64,000 bases of DNA from Roseiconus nitratireducens (GTDB lineage Bacteria; Planctomycetota; Planctomycetia; Pirellulales; Pirellulaceae): positions 1 through 64,000 of the forward strand of contig NZ_VWOX01000015.1 in the NCBI RefSeq assembly GCF_008629675.1, in the 5' to 3' direction. Below the pieces are notes generated by a model. That model did not search any database and was not told the DNA's origin. It saw only the letters and a list, made by a program, of their open reading frames with translations. The position numbers were made by a program, and so were the translations under genes. Shown in pieces: positions 44,505 to 54,578 of the stretch. Position 1 is the first letter of the stretch. The number at the start of each line of letters is the position of its first letter.

Positions 44505-46736
44505 ATGAGCCAATCCGCCTCCGGCCCGTCTTCGGCCGCCCCGTCCGATGCCGCCGCGTCCGACGCCGCTCCGCTCAGCCCCGTCCTGGTCCGCCTGCCC
44601 GACGGCAGCGAACACCGTCATCCCGGACACACCACCGCGATGGACATTGCCGCGGGGATCAGCGAGGGCTTGGCCCGCAGCGTGGTGGCCGCGGAAGTGG
44701 ACGGACGAATCGTTGATTCCAGTCGCCCGTTGGGCGAGTTGGTTGCCGACAAAGCCGAAGGCGAGCCGCTGGACTTACGCCTGTTGACCAGCCGCGACAC
44801 CGAAGCCCTGGACGTCCTCCGGCACAGCGCCGCGCACGTGATGGCCCGCGCCGTGATGCGACTCTACGACGGCGTGTCCCTGGCATTCGGCCCCACCACC
44901 GAGGGCGGCTTCTACTACGACTTTGATTTGGACGTCCCGATCAGCGAAGACGATTTCCCCAAGATCGAAGCCGAGATCAAGGAGATCATCAAGAAGAAGG
45001 AACCGTTCGAGCGGTTCATCCTGGACCGACAGGAAGCCCGAAAACTGTGCGACGACCTGGACCAGGACCTGAAGGTCGAACACATCGACACCGGGTTGGC
45101 TGATCAGTCGACCGTCAGCTTCTATCGCCAAGGTGAATTCGTCGACTTGTGTCGTGGCCCCCACATCCCCGATGCAGGCAAGATCAAAGCGATCAAGCTG
45201 ATGAGCGTTGCCGGATCGCACTGGAAAGGCGACGTCTCCAACCGACCGCTGCAACGCTTGTACGGGACCGCGTTCTTCGACAAAAAAGAACTCAAGGCAT
45301 TCCTGGCGCAGATCGAAGAGGCGAAGCGCAGGGACCATCGCGTGCTGGGGAAACAACACGGACTGTTCGCGATCAATCCCGAAGTCGGCCAGGGGCTTTG
45401 CCTGTGGCTTCCGAAGGGCGCCCGCGTCCGAGTGACCCTGGAAGACTTCCTTCGCAGGGAACTCCTCAGCCGAGGCTACGATCCGGTTTTCAGCCCCCAC
45501 ATCGGACGCGTGGAACTGTACGAGACCAGCGGACACTTCCCGTACTACCGCGACAGCCAGTTTCCCCCGCTGTTCGGCAGCGAAGTGGGCGGGCTGCTCG
45601 ATTCCTGGAGCCGCCGACTGGAAGAAGGCACCATCGACAAAGATGGCGAAGACAAGCTGATGGCCGCCGTCGAGGTGCTCGGTGTCGAACTGCCCGACTA
45701 CAAGCCGTCGATGTCTGCCGAACGCAAACGCGACGTCCTCCATCAATGGCAATTGGCCCACGAGCGTTATCTGCTCAAGCCGATGAACTGCCCCCACCAT
45801 TGCCACATTTTCAAAGCCCAATCGCGATCTTATCGCCAGCTGCCGTTGCGGCTGTTCGAATTCGGAACCGTGTATCGGCACGAACAAACCGGCGAGCTGA
45901 ACGGCATGTTGCGGGTCCGCGGGCTGACCCAGGATGACGCCCACATCTTCTGCACCGAAGATCAGGTCGAAGCGGAATTCCGCGCGACCATCGAGCTGAC
46001 CAAATTTGTGCTCAAGTCCGTCGGGCTGGATGACTACCGCATTCAGCTGTCACTGAGGGATCCCGACAGCAGCAAGTATGTCGGCAGCGAAAGCCAATGG
46101 GATGCGGCCGAATCGGCGTTGCGTGGCGTGCTGGAACAGAGCGGTCTGGATTTCAACGAGGAACCCGGCGAAGCGGCGTTCTACGGTCCAAAGGCAGACT
46201 TCATGGTCCGCGATTGCATCGGTCGATCCTGGCAACTGGGAACCGTCCAGTTGGACTACAACCTGCCGGAGCGTTTTCAGTTGGAATACAACGGTCGCGA
46301 CAATGCGGCCCACCGCCCGGTGATGATTCACCGCGCACCGTTCGGCTCGCTGGAGCGGTTCACCGGGATGCTGATCGAACACTTCGCGGGCGCGTTTCCG
46401 ATGTGGCTGTCGCCGGAACAAATCCGCGTGCTACCGCTCAGCGACAAATCACTGGAATATGCCGTCGCGGTTGCCAAGCAATTGGACGAGGCTGGCTTGA
46501 AAGTCACTGTCGATTCCAGCGGTGGCAAAGTCCAAGCCAAGATTCGCAACGCGCAATTGGACCTGGTCAACTACATGGCCGTGGTCGGTCCCAAGGAAGC
46601 CGAGACCGGACAGATCGCGCTCCGTGATCGCATCGACGGGGACCTGGGATCGATGCCGGTCGCCGAAGCGATCGCCCGGTTGCGGAACGAGGTTGACGAA
46701 AGAATTGTTCGACAAGTCGCTTCGCCGGTCACCTGA
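44505..46736 (+). CDS. thrS: Threonyl-tRNA synthetase
   Basis: 743 residues from ATG 44505. The order is TGS domain ([20 protein letters not shown]), editing domain with [15 protein letters not shown] and the CRGPHIP metal site, and catalytic class II domain with [13 protein letters not shown] (motif 2 region), [21 protein letters not shown] and the [18 protein letters not shown] end. The anticodon-binding domain follows ([18 protein letters not shown]). The protein is about 100 residues longer than the usual form. A stretch of about 50 residues with [20 protein letters not shown] precedes LKPMNCPHH. The divergent start region is shared with the kinase gene; no T-box leader was detected. Confidence 0.95.
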   Translation: MSQSASGPSSAAPSDAAASDAAPLSPVLVRLPDGSEHRHPGHTTAMDIAAGISEGLARSVVAAEVDGRIVDSSRPLGELVADKAEGEPLDLRLLTSRDTEALDVLRHSAAHVMARAVMRLYDGVSLAFGPTTEGGFYYDFDLDVPISEDDFPKIEAEIKEIIKKKEPFERFILDRQEARKLCDDLDQDLKVEHIDTGLADQSTVSFYRQGEFVDLCRGPHIPDAGKIKAIKLMSVAGSHWKGDVSNRPLQRLYGTAFFDKKELKAFLAQIEEAKRRDHRVLGKQHGLFAINPEVGQGLCLWLPKGARVRVTLEDFLRRELLSRGYDPVFSPHIGRVELYETSGHFPYYRDSQFPPLFGSEVGGLLDSWSRRLEEGTIDKDGEDKLMAAVEVLGVELPDYKPSMSAERKRDVLHQWQLAHERYLLKPMNCPHHCHIFKAQSRSYRQLPLRLFEFGTVYRHEQTGELNGMLRVRGLTQDDAHIFCTEDQVEAEFRATIELTKFVLKSVGLDDYRIQLSLRDPDSSKYVGSESQWDAAESALRGVLEQSGLDFNEEPGEAAFYGPKADFMVRDCIGRSWQLGTVQLDYNLPERFQLEYNGRDNAAHRPVMIHRAPFGSLERFTGMLIEHFAGAFPMWLSPEQIRVLPLSDKSLEYAVAVAKQLDEAGLKVTVDSSGGKVQAKIRNAQLDLVNYMAVVGPKEAETGQIALRDRIDGDLGSMPVAEAIARLRNEVDERIVRQVASPVT

Positions 46737-46758
46737 TGGCAATCGAAGGCGGACGGTC

Positions 46759-47424
46759 GTGAGCCTGCAACGTGCATTCGAATCGGTTCTGGAAACGCCG
46801 CACGCGATTTCCCGGCTGGATGCGGTGCTCTGGCAGCAGTTGACGCTGGCCGTGACCGATCCCGAACACCCGTGGAGCGTCGGAACGCTGATCACGACCG
46901 ACGCGGGATCACCGACGGGGCAGCCGGTTCCTGATGGACGCATGGTCGTGCTGCGCAACGTCGTGACCGCCCGCCGCACCCTGGAGTGCCACACGGACGT
47001 TCGTAGCGGCAAGGTCCACCAGATCCAGGATTGCCGCCACTCGCCAACTCCGTCGGATCTCCCCTCCAGAATTGCCTGGCTGTTCTACGACCCGGCGGCA
47101 AAGATTCAGCTGCGACTGCAGGGAAGGGCGCAGGTGATCAACGACGCCTCCGCCGACGTCGCCTGGAAGGACACGCCGTTGGCCAGCCGGTCTTCCTACC
47201 TGTCGATCGCCACCCCGGGCACGGAGGTTCCATCGGTCCTTCCTCCCAGCACCGACGATCGGATCGTGTCCGACGAAGCGTCGGAACGCGGACGAGCGTC
47301 CTTTCGAATCGTCCGGACGGTGATCGACCGCAGTGACTGGTTGTACCTGCGGCCGCAGGGGCATCTGCGGATGGCGACCGTGTACGCCGGAAAGTCCCCG
47401 CTGTCGCGTTGGCTGGTCCCCTGA
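46759..47424 (+). CDS. Pyridoxamine-5'-phosphate-oxidase-like flavin-binding protein
   Basis: 221 residues from a GTG at 46759. The flavin-reductase-like barrel contains GRMVVLRNVVTARRTLECHT, the AWLFYDPAAKIQLRLQGRA strand and WKDTPLASRSSYLSI. The C-terminal WLYLRPQGHLRMATV matches the PNPOx-like family. These usually bind FMN or a related flavin. The start lies 22 bp after thrS, so the two may be co-transcribed. The enzyme role is not determined. Confidence 0.78.
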   Translation: MSLQRAFESVLETPHAISRLDAVLWQQLTLAVTDPEHPWSVGTLITTDAGSPTGQPVPDGRMVVLRNVVTARRTLECHTDVRSGKVHQIQDCRHSPTPSDLPSRIAWLFYDPAAKIQLRLQGRAQVINDASADVAWKDTPLASRSSYLSIATPGTEVPSVLPPSTDDRIVSDEASERGRASFRIVRTVIDRSDWLYLRPQGHLRMATVYAGKSPLSRWLVP

Positions 47425-47576
47425 TCGCTGGATCGCCTTGCGCGTCTGGACAGGCAACGGTTGTCCGCGAGGGAAAGAGACGTCCGCGCGGGCGACGACG
47501 CGAGCGAGTAGACTGGGAAACGATTGAATGACGCACCGTCTCCATCTTTTCCCTCCCCGCTTTCCCCTTGCTCGCC

Positions 47577-49439
47577 ATGAAGTTTTCCCCATTGGCCGTG
47601 ACCCTCCGACCGGGCCTTGTGATCGCGTTGCTGAGTCTGTTTTGCGTGACGTCGATCGCTGCTGAATCGACGCGACCGAACATCTTGTGGATCACCAGTG
47701 AAGACAACGGGCAGCAACTGGGATGCTACGGAGACTCCTACGCGGACACGCCGAACCTGGACAAACTGGCCGAAACCTCGCTGCGTTACCGCACCTGTTG
47801 GTCCAATGCGCCGGTGTGCGCTCCGGCGCGGACCACGATCATCGCCGGGATGTACGCCACCAGCACCGGTGGCCAACACATGCGAAGCGGTGTGGCATTG
47901 CCGGATGACGTGCAGCTGTATCCCAAGATCCTGAGGGATGCCGGCTACTACTGCACCAATCACACCAAGACCGACTACAACTTCACGCGGAACGATGTCG
48001 GCTGGCACGACTCCAGCCGGAAAGCCAGCTACAAGAACCGCCCAACGGAGGACACGCCGTTCTTTGCGGTGTTCAACATCACCGTCAGTCACGAGAGCAA
48101 AATCCGAACGCGTCCACACACGTTGGTTCACGATCCCAGTGAGGCTCCATTGCCGGCGTACCACCCGGACACGCCGGAAGTGCGGCACGACTGGGCACAG
48201 TACTACGACAAGGTGACGGAGATGGACCGCGAGGTCGGGAAGGTTCTCAAGGAACTTGACGACGCCGGACTGCGTGATTCCACCATCGTTTTCTACTACG
48301 GTGATCACGGCAGCGGAATGCCGCGGAGCAAACGGCAACCGTTCGATTCGGGGCTGCGAGTGCCGCTGCTGGTTTCCATCCCCGAAAAGTTCCAGAGCTT
48401 GGCTCCGGAAGATTATCAGGACGGCGGAGTGACCGACCGTCTGGTTTCGTTCGTGGATCTGGCGCCGACGGCGCTCAGCCTGGCCGGGATCGAACCCCCG
48501 GCTGAAATGCAGGGAGTTGCCTTTGCGGGCCGCTACGAGGGTCCGAAGAAAGACTACCTGTTCGGTTTCCGTGGCCGCATGGATGAACGCATCGACATGG
48601 TCCGCAGTTGCACCGACGGCCGCTTCATTTACATGCGGCACTTCTATCCGGATCGCCCCTACCTGAAACATGTCGACTACATGTTCATCACGCCGACGAC
48701 GCGCGTCTGGAAACAACTGTTCGACGACGGGAAGCTGAACGAAGCTCAGGCAAAGTTTTGGAACAACAAGCCGGCCGAAGAATTGTTTGACCTGAGTCAG
48801 GACCCCGACGAAGTCAACAACTTGGCGAACGATCCGGCCCAGGCCGATCGAGTGGCAAAAATGCGTTCCGTGCTGGCCCAGTGGATGATCGATACCGCCG
48901 ACACCGGACTGATGACCGAAGCGGAGATGCATGCCCGCACACAAGACATTGCACCGCGAGCCTATGCGACCAGCGAAGACTATCCGGCCCCGAAGCTCGT
49001 CCGGTTGGCTTTTGCGGCGACTGATGTCAACGGGAAGATGACCACCGACTCGCTGGCAAAGCTTTCCGGTGACGATGACAGTCGCGTCCGATTTTGGGCC
49101 GCACGGGGGCTGGCATTGAGAGGTGAAACCCAGCCGCTGGTGGATCTGATGGAGGATGAAAACCCCAGTGTCGCGATTGCCGCCTGCGACGGAATCCTGA
49201 TGGCGGATCAAAACGATCAGCAGCCGCACGCGATCGACCGCCTGATCCAATTGGCCAATGTGGAAACGGCCGGCCACTTCGTTGCCGTCGCCGCGCTGAA
49301 CGTGTTGGACATGCGGGCACCGATGGACGATGCGTTGCGTCAACGTCTGAGCGAATTGCCGCGTCAGCTGCCCAAGCCGCCCGCACGAGTCGGCAAATAC
49401 GTCGGTCGCTTGTTGGACAAAATGACCAAGGACAAATAG
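47577..49439 (+). CDS. Secreted sulfatase with C-terminal HEAT-like repeats
   Basis: 620 residues with a signal peptide (VIALLSLFCVTSIAAES) and the sulfatase motif CAPARTTIIAG at residue 81, where Cys81 should become formylglycine. The family start RPNILWITSEDNGQQLGCYG and the YYGDHGSGMPRSKRQPFDSG segment are clear. From about residue 470 the sequence has alpha-helical repeats (LAKLSGDDDSRVRFWAARGL, PLVDLMEDENPSVAIAACDG), consistent with HEAT-like repeats that bind a partner or substrate. It is likely a polysaccharide sulfatase of the planctomycete type. Start could also be ATG 47568. Confidence 0.9.
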   Translation: MKFSPLAVTLRPGLVIALLSLFCVTSIAAESTRPNILWITSEDNGQQLGCYGDSYADTPNLDKLAETSLRYRTCWSNAPVCAPARTTIIAGMYATSTGGQHMRSGVALPDDVQLYPKILRDAGYYCTNHTKTDYNFTRNDVGWHDSSRKASYKNRPTEDTPFFAVFNITVSHESKIRTRPHTLVHDPSEAPLPAYHPDTPEVRHDWAQYYDKVTEMDREVGKVLKELDDAGLRDSTIVFYYGDHGSGMPRSKRQPFDSGLRVPLLVSIPEKFQSLAPEDYQDGGVTDRLVSFVDLAPTALSLAGIEPPAEMQGVAFAGRYEGPKKDYLFGFRGRMDERIDMVRSCTDGRFIYMRHFYPDRPYLKHVDYMFITPTTRVWKQLFDDGKLNEAQAKFWNNKPAEELFDLSQDPDEVNNLANDPAQADRVAKMRSVLAQWMIDTADTGLMTEAEMHARTQDIAPRAYATSEDYPAPKLVRLAFAATDVNGKMTTDSLAKLSGDDDSRVRFWAARGLALRGETQPLVDLMEDENPSVAIAACDGILMADQNDQQPHAIDRLIQLANVETAGHFVAVAALNVLDMRAPMDDALRQRLSELPRQLPKPPARVGKYVGRLLDKMTKDK

Positions 49440-49516
49440 CGGATCAACTGCTCTGCATTTGTGGGTCAATTCCGCAGAGATCCATCTAGCGATCAATGTC
49501 AGGCGTCGTCTGGTTC

Positions 49517-49658
49517 ACCCTCCCGCGAGCGGGAGGGTCGCGAAGGAGCCCCGCGACGACGCGGGGAGGGTTGTCCGGCCCGATTGATTTCAGTGGGTTC
49601 ACGAACACACCCTCCCCAAAGGTTCGTGCCTCGCCTTTGACCCTCCCGGAGGGAGGGT
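49517..49658. repeat. Cluster of GC-rich inverted repeats
   Basis: Three hairpins in a row: ACCCTCCCGC/GCGGGAGGGT (49517-49538), CCCCGCG/CGCGGGG (49549-49566) and CCCTCCC/GGGAGGG (49641-49657). The region is non-coding despite minus-strand frames. From memory, such GGGAGGGT units are dispersed between genes in Rhodopirellula-like genomes. Confidence 0.65.
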
Positions 49659-49785
49659 GAGTTTCAGAAAAGCACGCTTTTTCCTGGCTCGGAAAGCTGC
49701 ACGACCTCCAAGCGGGAGCTGGATGAGCCACTAGCCGATCCAGCCAACGCGCGCTAGCCGGGTTGGTGCGAGAACTGAACCGGTT

Positions 49786-50262
49786 TTAGCGTTCGCGGAT
49801 TCGATACAGGATCTGGACGTCTTGCCGCAGCTGATAGCCCATGTCATGGGCGTACATCACGGCGGCGCTTCGCACCGGAAACCAGGTTGCGTACTCGGGC
49901 GGGCACCACTGACCGGTGGCGATCTGCAAACATTCAATTCGAGGGCCTGACGGAGAAACGCCCACAGCGACGCGGACATCGCGAGGACGGATCGGCCGAG
50001 CGATCAACCAGCCGAATTTCAATCCGGGCGTGGTCTCTGGCGGGGAGGCCGCAGCACCCTGCGACCGGGCCAACGGAACTCGGCGACTTCGTCGGTTTCC
50101 GCTCGCATCGTGACGAACCGGTGGATGTTGGCCGAGAGCATTCTGGCTGAGGGAATTCAGGCCGAGGGGATTCAGGCCGAGGGAATCCAGGGTGGTGCCG
50201 TGTGCGCGGGCCGCGGTCCACGTCAAACGCTCAGCCACGTCGGTGCGGGATAGCTCGTTCAT
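49786..50262 (-). CDS. Hypothetical protein, uncertain
   Basis: 158 residues from ATG 50262. The segment TTLDSLGLNPLGLNSLSQNA repeats a short LG[LN]N pattern because the DNA has three 15-bp repeats at 50153-50190. The rest (LKFGWLIARPIRPRDVRVAV, then the end YQLRQDVQILYRIRER) has alternating strands. No family is recognised. It may be a small cytoplasmic protein. Confidence 0.5.
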   Translation of the reverse strand: MNELSRTDVAERLTWTAARAHGTTLDSLGLNPLGLNSLSQNALGQHPPVRHDASGNRRSRRVPLARSQGAAASPPETTPGLKFGWLIARPIRPRDVRVAVGVSPSGPRIECLQIATGQWCPPEYATWFPVRSAAVMYAHDMGYQLRQDVQILYRIRER

Positions 50263-50807
50263 TTTACGCGTTGGTAGAAAAGGCCATTGAAAGTTCGATT
50301 GACGAAGCATTCAGCGTGCTGGATCCCGTGGACACGTTTGGTCAAACCATCCGGCTGGGCGATCGGTTGACCGGGCGATCGATCCTGAGGCCGGTGTTGG
50401 TTGAGAGACGCCTGACACGCGAGTCCCTGTCTGAACGTTGGCAAAACCCGGCAGCTGCGGTGGCGTTGGCGGCGGAAAGCCATGCTCTGGCGAGCGCCGC
50501 GACTGTTCCGACCGGTTCCCGTCGCGAGCGATGGATCCGCCGGAATTTGCAGGCCCGTCGTGAAACCGCCAGACAACGCAGCCCGATTGGAACGATTTTT
50601 CCGCCATGAGGGTGGTTTTAACCGCTTCAAGTGATCAATCTGCTCGGCGAAGGGCGGCGGAAACGACGCCCGTGACGGAATCCGCCTGCGAATTCACAAA
50701 CACGGGATTCGGTCAGGTACCATCGAGAATTGATTCCGTTTCTGATACAGACGGCGCGGGAAACCGCTCGTCGTCACTCCCTCTTCTTCTGCAAGTGTTC
50801 CGTGCAA
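50263..50807. other. Intergenic region with dispersed repeat
   Basis: A plus-strand frame at 50202-50609 has no motif and includes the dispersed repeat in translation, so I do not call it. The promoter of the DUF1549-DUF1501-sigma operon should lie here, upstream of 50808. Confidence 0.5.
50472..50495 (+). repeat. Dispersed GCTCTGGCGAGC repeat, copy 3
   Basis: GCGGAAAGCCATGCTCTGGC then GAGC. Same core as the copies at 34181 and 37310. Confidence 0.55.
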
Positions 50808-52496
50808 ATGGTTCGCCAAATGCTAACGATTCAACTCCTCGCCACGCGCCGGATCGCCCCCCTGGCGGCACTGTTGTGGCTCGCCCTCGGCATTGGCGAC
50901 GTTGCCAGATCCGAGCCGGTCATGCCGCCTCAGATCCGGATGATCGATGACGCGATTGAGCAGGGTTGGCATGACTACGAAATCAGCCCGGCCCCGGAAG
51001 CCGACGATGCCATTTGGTGTCGCCGTGTCTTCCTGGACGTGATCGGCCGCATCCCCACCCTGGATGAGTTGGAAACGTTTCTGGCGGATCGCGATAACGA
51101 CCGTCGGGCGAAGCTGGTCGACCGTTTGCTGCACGACGACCGATACACCGAAGAATACGCCAACCACTGGGCAACCGTTTGGGCAAACCTGTTGATCGGG
51201 CGTAGCGGCGGGATGGACCGACGCGACCTGACCGATCGCGACGGCATGATGAAATACCTGCGCGACGCGTTCGCGGAGAATCGCCCCTACGACCGGATGG
51301 TGTATGAGTTGGTCACCGCCGAAGGATCGACCAAGCCGGGCACCCCGGGCTTCAACGGCGCAGTCAACTTTTTGGTCGGCAAAGTCAACGACGACAAAGC
51401 GGTCCTGGCGGCAAGCAGCGTGTCGCGAATCTTTCTGGGCCAGCAAGTCCAATGCACGCAGTGCCACAACCACCCGTTCAACGACTGGAAACAACAGAAG
51501 TTTTGGGAATTCAATTCCTTCTTCCGTCAAACGCGCTCCCTGCGACGTTTCGTTGACGGAACTCGCGACATCAGCCACGCCGAATTGGTGAACGAAGATT
51601 ACGCGGGCGAAGCGGGTGACCCCAACGACGCGTTGGTGTTCTACGAAATGAGAAACGGGCTGACGCGAGTGGCGTATCCCGTCTTCACCGACGGAACGGA
51701 AATCTCGCGAAGCGGGTACGTCGACGAAGTCAATCGCCGAAACGAGTTGGGGCGTTTGATGCTGGACAGTCCGCAACTGGATCGCATGGCGGTCAACCGA
51801 TATTGGTCGATGTTCCTGGGTTACGGATTTACCAAACCGCTCGACGACATGGGGCCTCACAACCTGCCCACGCACCCGCAACTGCTGGACAGCCTGGCGT
51901 CCTCGTTCCGCGGTTCCAGCTATGACCTGAAGGAACTGATTTTCTGGATCACCCTCAGTCGGCCTTACTCGTTGGCTTCGGTGATGACCAGCCAGAACGA
52001 GATCGACGACCCGTCGATCGGGGAGACTCCCAAGTTCTCGCGGTTTTACTTGCGTCAAATGAGTGCCGAACAGTTGTATCAATCATTGGTTTCGGCGTCC
52101 GGTGCGTCGGCCCAGGGCACGTACGAGCAACAAGAACAAAAGCGTCGGGAATGGTTGCGGCAGTTCGTGGTCACGTTCGGAACCGACGAGGGCGACGAAG
52201 CAACCACCTTTGACGGATCGATTCCGCAGGCGTTGATGCTGTTCAACGGCGAATTGACTCAGCGGGCGATCAGTTTGAAGCCGGGCAGCTTCCTGGATCG
52301 GCTTTCGCAATCAGGAAAGTCGACGCGGGAACGATTGACGCGACTGTACCTGGCCGGCTTGGCCCGGCAGCCCAGCAAACGCGAAGTTGGTCTGGCGGGA
52401 GAACTGTATCGTGCCCGAAAAGGAAACGAAAAAGAGATGTTGCAGGACATGTGGTGGGCCATCCTCAACAGCAACGAATTCATCATGCAGCACTGA
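50808..52496 (+). CDS. Secreted DUF1549/DUF1553 protein with CXXCH heme motif
   Basis: 562 residues from ATG 50808; an upstream in-frame ATG at 50730 and a downstream one at 50820 are alternatives. The signal peptide is IAPLAALLWLALGIGDVARS. The DUF1549 part has RRVFLDVIGRIPTLDELETF, and the CXXCH motif is at residues 216-220 in QVQCTQCHNHPFNDWKQQKF. The DUF1553 part follows (VNRYWSMFLGYGFTKPLDDM, LYLAGLARQPSKREVGLAGE). These proteins are a planctomycete hallmark and are assumed to be cytochrome-like partners of DUF1501 proteins. It is first in a run of four tightly packed plus-strand genes. Confidence 0.9.
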   Translation: MVRQMLTIQLLATRRIAPLAALLWLALGIGDVARSEPVMPPQIRMIDDAIEQGWHDYEISPAPEADDAIWCRRVFLDVIGRIPTLDELETFLADRDNDRRAKLVDRLLHDDRYTEEYANHWATVWANLLIGRSGGMDRRDLTDRDGMMKYLRDAFAENRPYDRMVYELVTAEGSTKPGTPGFNGAVNFLVGKVNDDKAVLAASSVSRIFLGQQVQCTQCHNHPFNDWKQQKFWEFNSFFRQTRSLRRFVDGTRDISHAELVNEDYAGEAGDPNDALVFYEMRNGLTRVAYPVFTDGTEISRSGYVDEVNRRNELGRLMLDSPQLDRMAVNRYWSMFLGYGFTKPLDDMGPHNLPTHPQLLDSLASSFRGSSYDLKELIFWITLSRPYSLASVMTSQNEIDDPSIGETPKFSRFYLRQMSAEQLYQSLVSASGASAQGTYEQQEQKRREWLRQFVVTFGTDEGDEATTFDGSIPQALMLFNGELTQRAISLKPGSFLDRLSQSGKSTRERLTRLYLAGLARQPSKREVGLAGELYRARKGNEKEMLQDMWWAILNSNEFIMQH

Positions 52497-52602
52497 CCCC
52501 CCCCGGCGGGCCATGGGTTCATTCGGTCTGCATCTGCGTTCTAACCCTGGATCGCGTCCTACACTTTGACCGGTCCTGACTTATCTTCGGAAGGCAAACA
52601 CA

Positions 52603-53877
52603 ATGATTTCAACTTGGAAAACGCCTCGCGGGATGACGCGGCGGCACTTCATGAATCACCTGGTCGGTTCATCCGCTGCCGTCTCGGCCGCGATGACGCT
52701 CGGTGGCGCGATCCAAGCCAATGCCGAAGAAATGCGCCGCAACCGAAAGTCGGCGATCATGCTGTGGATGGGTGGTGGACCGCCGACCATTGACCTTTGG
52801 GATTTGAAACCGGGAGCGCCGACGGGCGGCCCCTTCCGACCGATTTCCACCACGGGCGACATGCAAATCTGCGAGCACCTGCCGAAGGTCGCGGAGCAGA
52901 TGCAGCACCTGTCGGTCGTGCGGAGCATGTCCACGCGGGAAGCCGATCACGACCGCGGACGCTATTACATGCACACGGGATTTGTCCCGAACCCGAATAT
53001 CGAACACCCGAGCTACGGCGCGGTGATCGCCCACGAATTGATCGGACAACGGCCCGAACTGGAGATTCCTCCGTTCGTCACCATCGGCGGTGCCAGTGAA
53101 GGACCCGGTTTCCTGGGCATGGCTTGGTCACCGTTCGCGGTCACCAGCAGCGGGCGAATCCGCAACTTGAACATGCAGCTGGACGATGCACGACTGATGC
53201 AGCGGATGGCCGCCCTGCGGGAGATCGAGTCCGGGTTCGCCAAGCGCACGCGAGGGCTGCCGGCGGAGGAACACGGCAAGGTCCTGAAGAAAACCTTTGA
53301 CCTGATGACCAGCTCGCAAATGGAAGCGTTTCGGGTCGAGACCGAAGACGAAAAGACCAAGGAACGTTACGGCACCAACGGATTCGGGCAGGGTTGCCTG
53401 CTCGCGCGACGCCTGGTCGAAGCCGGCGTTCCGTTCATCGAAGTCGATTTGGGTGGTTGGGATTTGCACCAGAACGTCCACCAAACGCTTGCCGACACCA
53501 AGCTGCCGCAACTGGACCAGGCGATGAGCGCCCTGGTCGAAGACCTGCAGCAGCGGGGATTGTTGCAGGACACCGCCGTGATCTGGATGGGCGAGTTTGG
53601 TCGGACACCGCGGATCAACCAAAACGCCGGCCGCGACCACTGGGCTCGCGCCTGGTCCTGCGTGGTCGGCGGGGCCGGTATCAAAGGCGGCTTGGCCGTC
53701 GGAGAAACCAGCAGCGACGGCACCGCAGTCGAATCGGAGCCCTTCAGCAGCGAGGACCTGATGGCGACGGTCTGCAAAGGCCTGGGGATCTCCACGGAGA
53801 CCACGTTCATGAGCAAGAACCGACGACCGATGAAGATTGCAAACGGTGGAAAACTGATAGAAGAACTTTTGGCTTGA
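52603..53877 (+). CDS. Tat-exported DUF1501 protein
   Basis: 424 residues. The Tat signal is at residues 12-17 (TRRHFM), followed by AAVSAAMTLGGAIQANA. The family core contains MLWMGGGPPTIDLWDLKPGA, the VRSMSTREADHDRGRYYMHT segment and the sulfatase-fold-like end DTAVIWMGEFGRTPRINQNA and GRDHWARAWSCVVGGAG. DUF1501 proteins belong to the alkaline-phosphatase-like superfamily and pair with DUF1549 proteins. It starts 106 bp after the DUF1549 gene; the sigma factor gene starts at or just before its stop. Confidence 0.92.
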   Translation: MISTWKTPRGMTRRHFMNHLVGSSAAVSAAMTLGGAIQANAEEMRRNRKSAIMLWMGGGPPTIDLWDLKPGAPTGGPFRPISTTGDMQICEHLPKVAEQMQHLSVVRSMSTREADHDRGRYYMHTGFVPNPNIEHPSYGAVIAHELIGQRPELEIPPFVTIGGASEGPGFLGMAWSPFAVTSSGRIRNLNMQLDDARLMQRMAALREIESGFAKRTRGLPAEEHGKVLKKTFDLMTSSQMEAFRVETEDEKTKERYGTNGFGQGCLLARRLVEAGVPFIEVDLGGWDLHQNVHQTLADTKLPQLDQAMSALVEDLQQRGLLQDTAVIWMGEFGRTPRINQNAGRDHWARAWSCVVGGAGIKGGLAVGETSSDGTAVESEPFSSEDLMATVCKGLGISTETTFMSKNRRPMKIANGGKLIEELLA

Positions 53878-53879
53878 GT

Positions 53880-54578
53880 TTGGTAGACAAAATCGGCGAT
53901 CGATCGCCAAGCTCGGCCGGGCCGGACGACGGTCCGCAGCCCCGGTCACCTCATCGCAACGACGCTTCGTCACCAGCCGGTGACGAGCCCGCTGGCGATC
54001 GGCCTGAGAAGAATCAAACGGACCGGCAGCGGTGCGAGACGCAGGCCAAGGACTGCCAAGCGGAAGCGCGCGACGCGGAAGGACTGGTGCTTCGCCATCA
54101 ACGTGGCGTTTGGCGTTACTTGCGGATGCTCGGCTGTGACGATGCCACCGCCGACGACCTGACGCAGGAGACGTTCTTGCGCGTGTTGCGGCGAGACGAT
54201 TTCGTTCAACACAACGACAGCGCGACGGCCGGGTACCTCCGCCGCACCGCGTACAACTTGCTGGTTTCCCGCCACCGAAAACTGGGCCGAATCCAGACCA
54301 TCGCCGAACCAACCCTGCTGGATGAAACTTGGGACCGCTGGGCCGGCAAAGACCTGACCGGCGACGCCGCGGTCGAAGCCCTCCGGCAATGCTTTAGCAA
54401 ACTGACCGAGCGGGCGCAACTGGCGCTTCGAATGCGATTTGATTCGAATGCCAGCCGCGTCGAAATCGGTGAAGCCTTGGGGATCACCGACCACGGAGCT
54501 CGCAACCTGATGCAACGCGCCAAGCAACAGCTTCGCAGTTGCGTCGACGAAAAGATGCAGATCGCAAACGAATCATGA
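53880..54578 (+). CDS. ECF-type RNA polymerase sigma factor
   Basis: About 232 residues. Region 2 lies near GLVLRHQRGVWRYLRMLGCD and ADDLTQETFLRVLRRDDF. Region 4 has FSKLTERAQLALRMRF and IGEALGITDHGARNLMQRAK. The N-terminal 65 residues are low-complexity. Start is uncertain: TTG at 53880 or 53874 (overlapping the DUF1501 stop), or GTG at 54087 with AAGGA nearby. The stop overlaps the next gene's start by four bases (ATGA). It is regulated, most likely, by the membrane protein encoded next. Confidence 0.83.
   Translation: MVDKIGDRSPSSAGPDDGPQPRSPHRNDASSPAGDEPAGDRPEKNQTDRQRCETQAKDCQAEARDAEGLVLRHQRGVWRYLRMLGCDDATADDLTQETFLRVLRRDDFVQHNDSATAGYLRRTAYNLLVSRHRKLGRIQTIAEPTLLDETWDRWAGKDLTGDAAVEALRQCFSKLTERAQLALRMRFDSNASRVEIGEALGITDHGARNLMQRAKQQLRSCVDEKMQIANES

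Noticed and set aside
47196-49496. A 766-codon open frame on the minus strand
   Set aside because: It lies opposite the sulfatase gene and its translation has no motif; it follows from the GC-rich codon use of the real gene. The same applies to minus 39586-40995 opposite the tyrosine kinase and plus 42992-44398 opposite the Ser/Thr kinase.
49486-49731. Minus-strand frame of 81 codons
   Set aside because: It is a translation of the tandem GC-rich hairpins and matches no recognisable family; treated as repeat DNA.
50202-50609. Plus-strand frame of 135 codons
   Set aside because: No motif or ribosome-binding site; its central part is the translated dispersed repeat.
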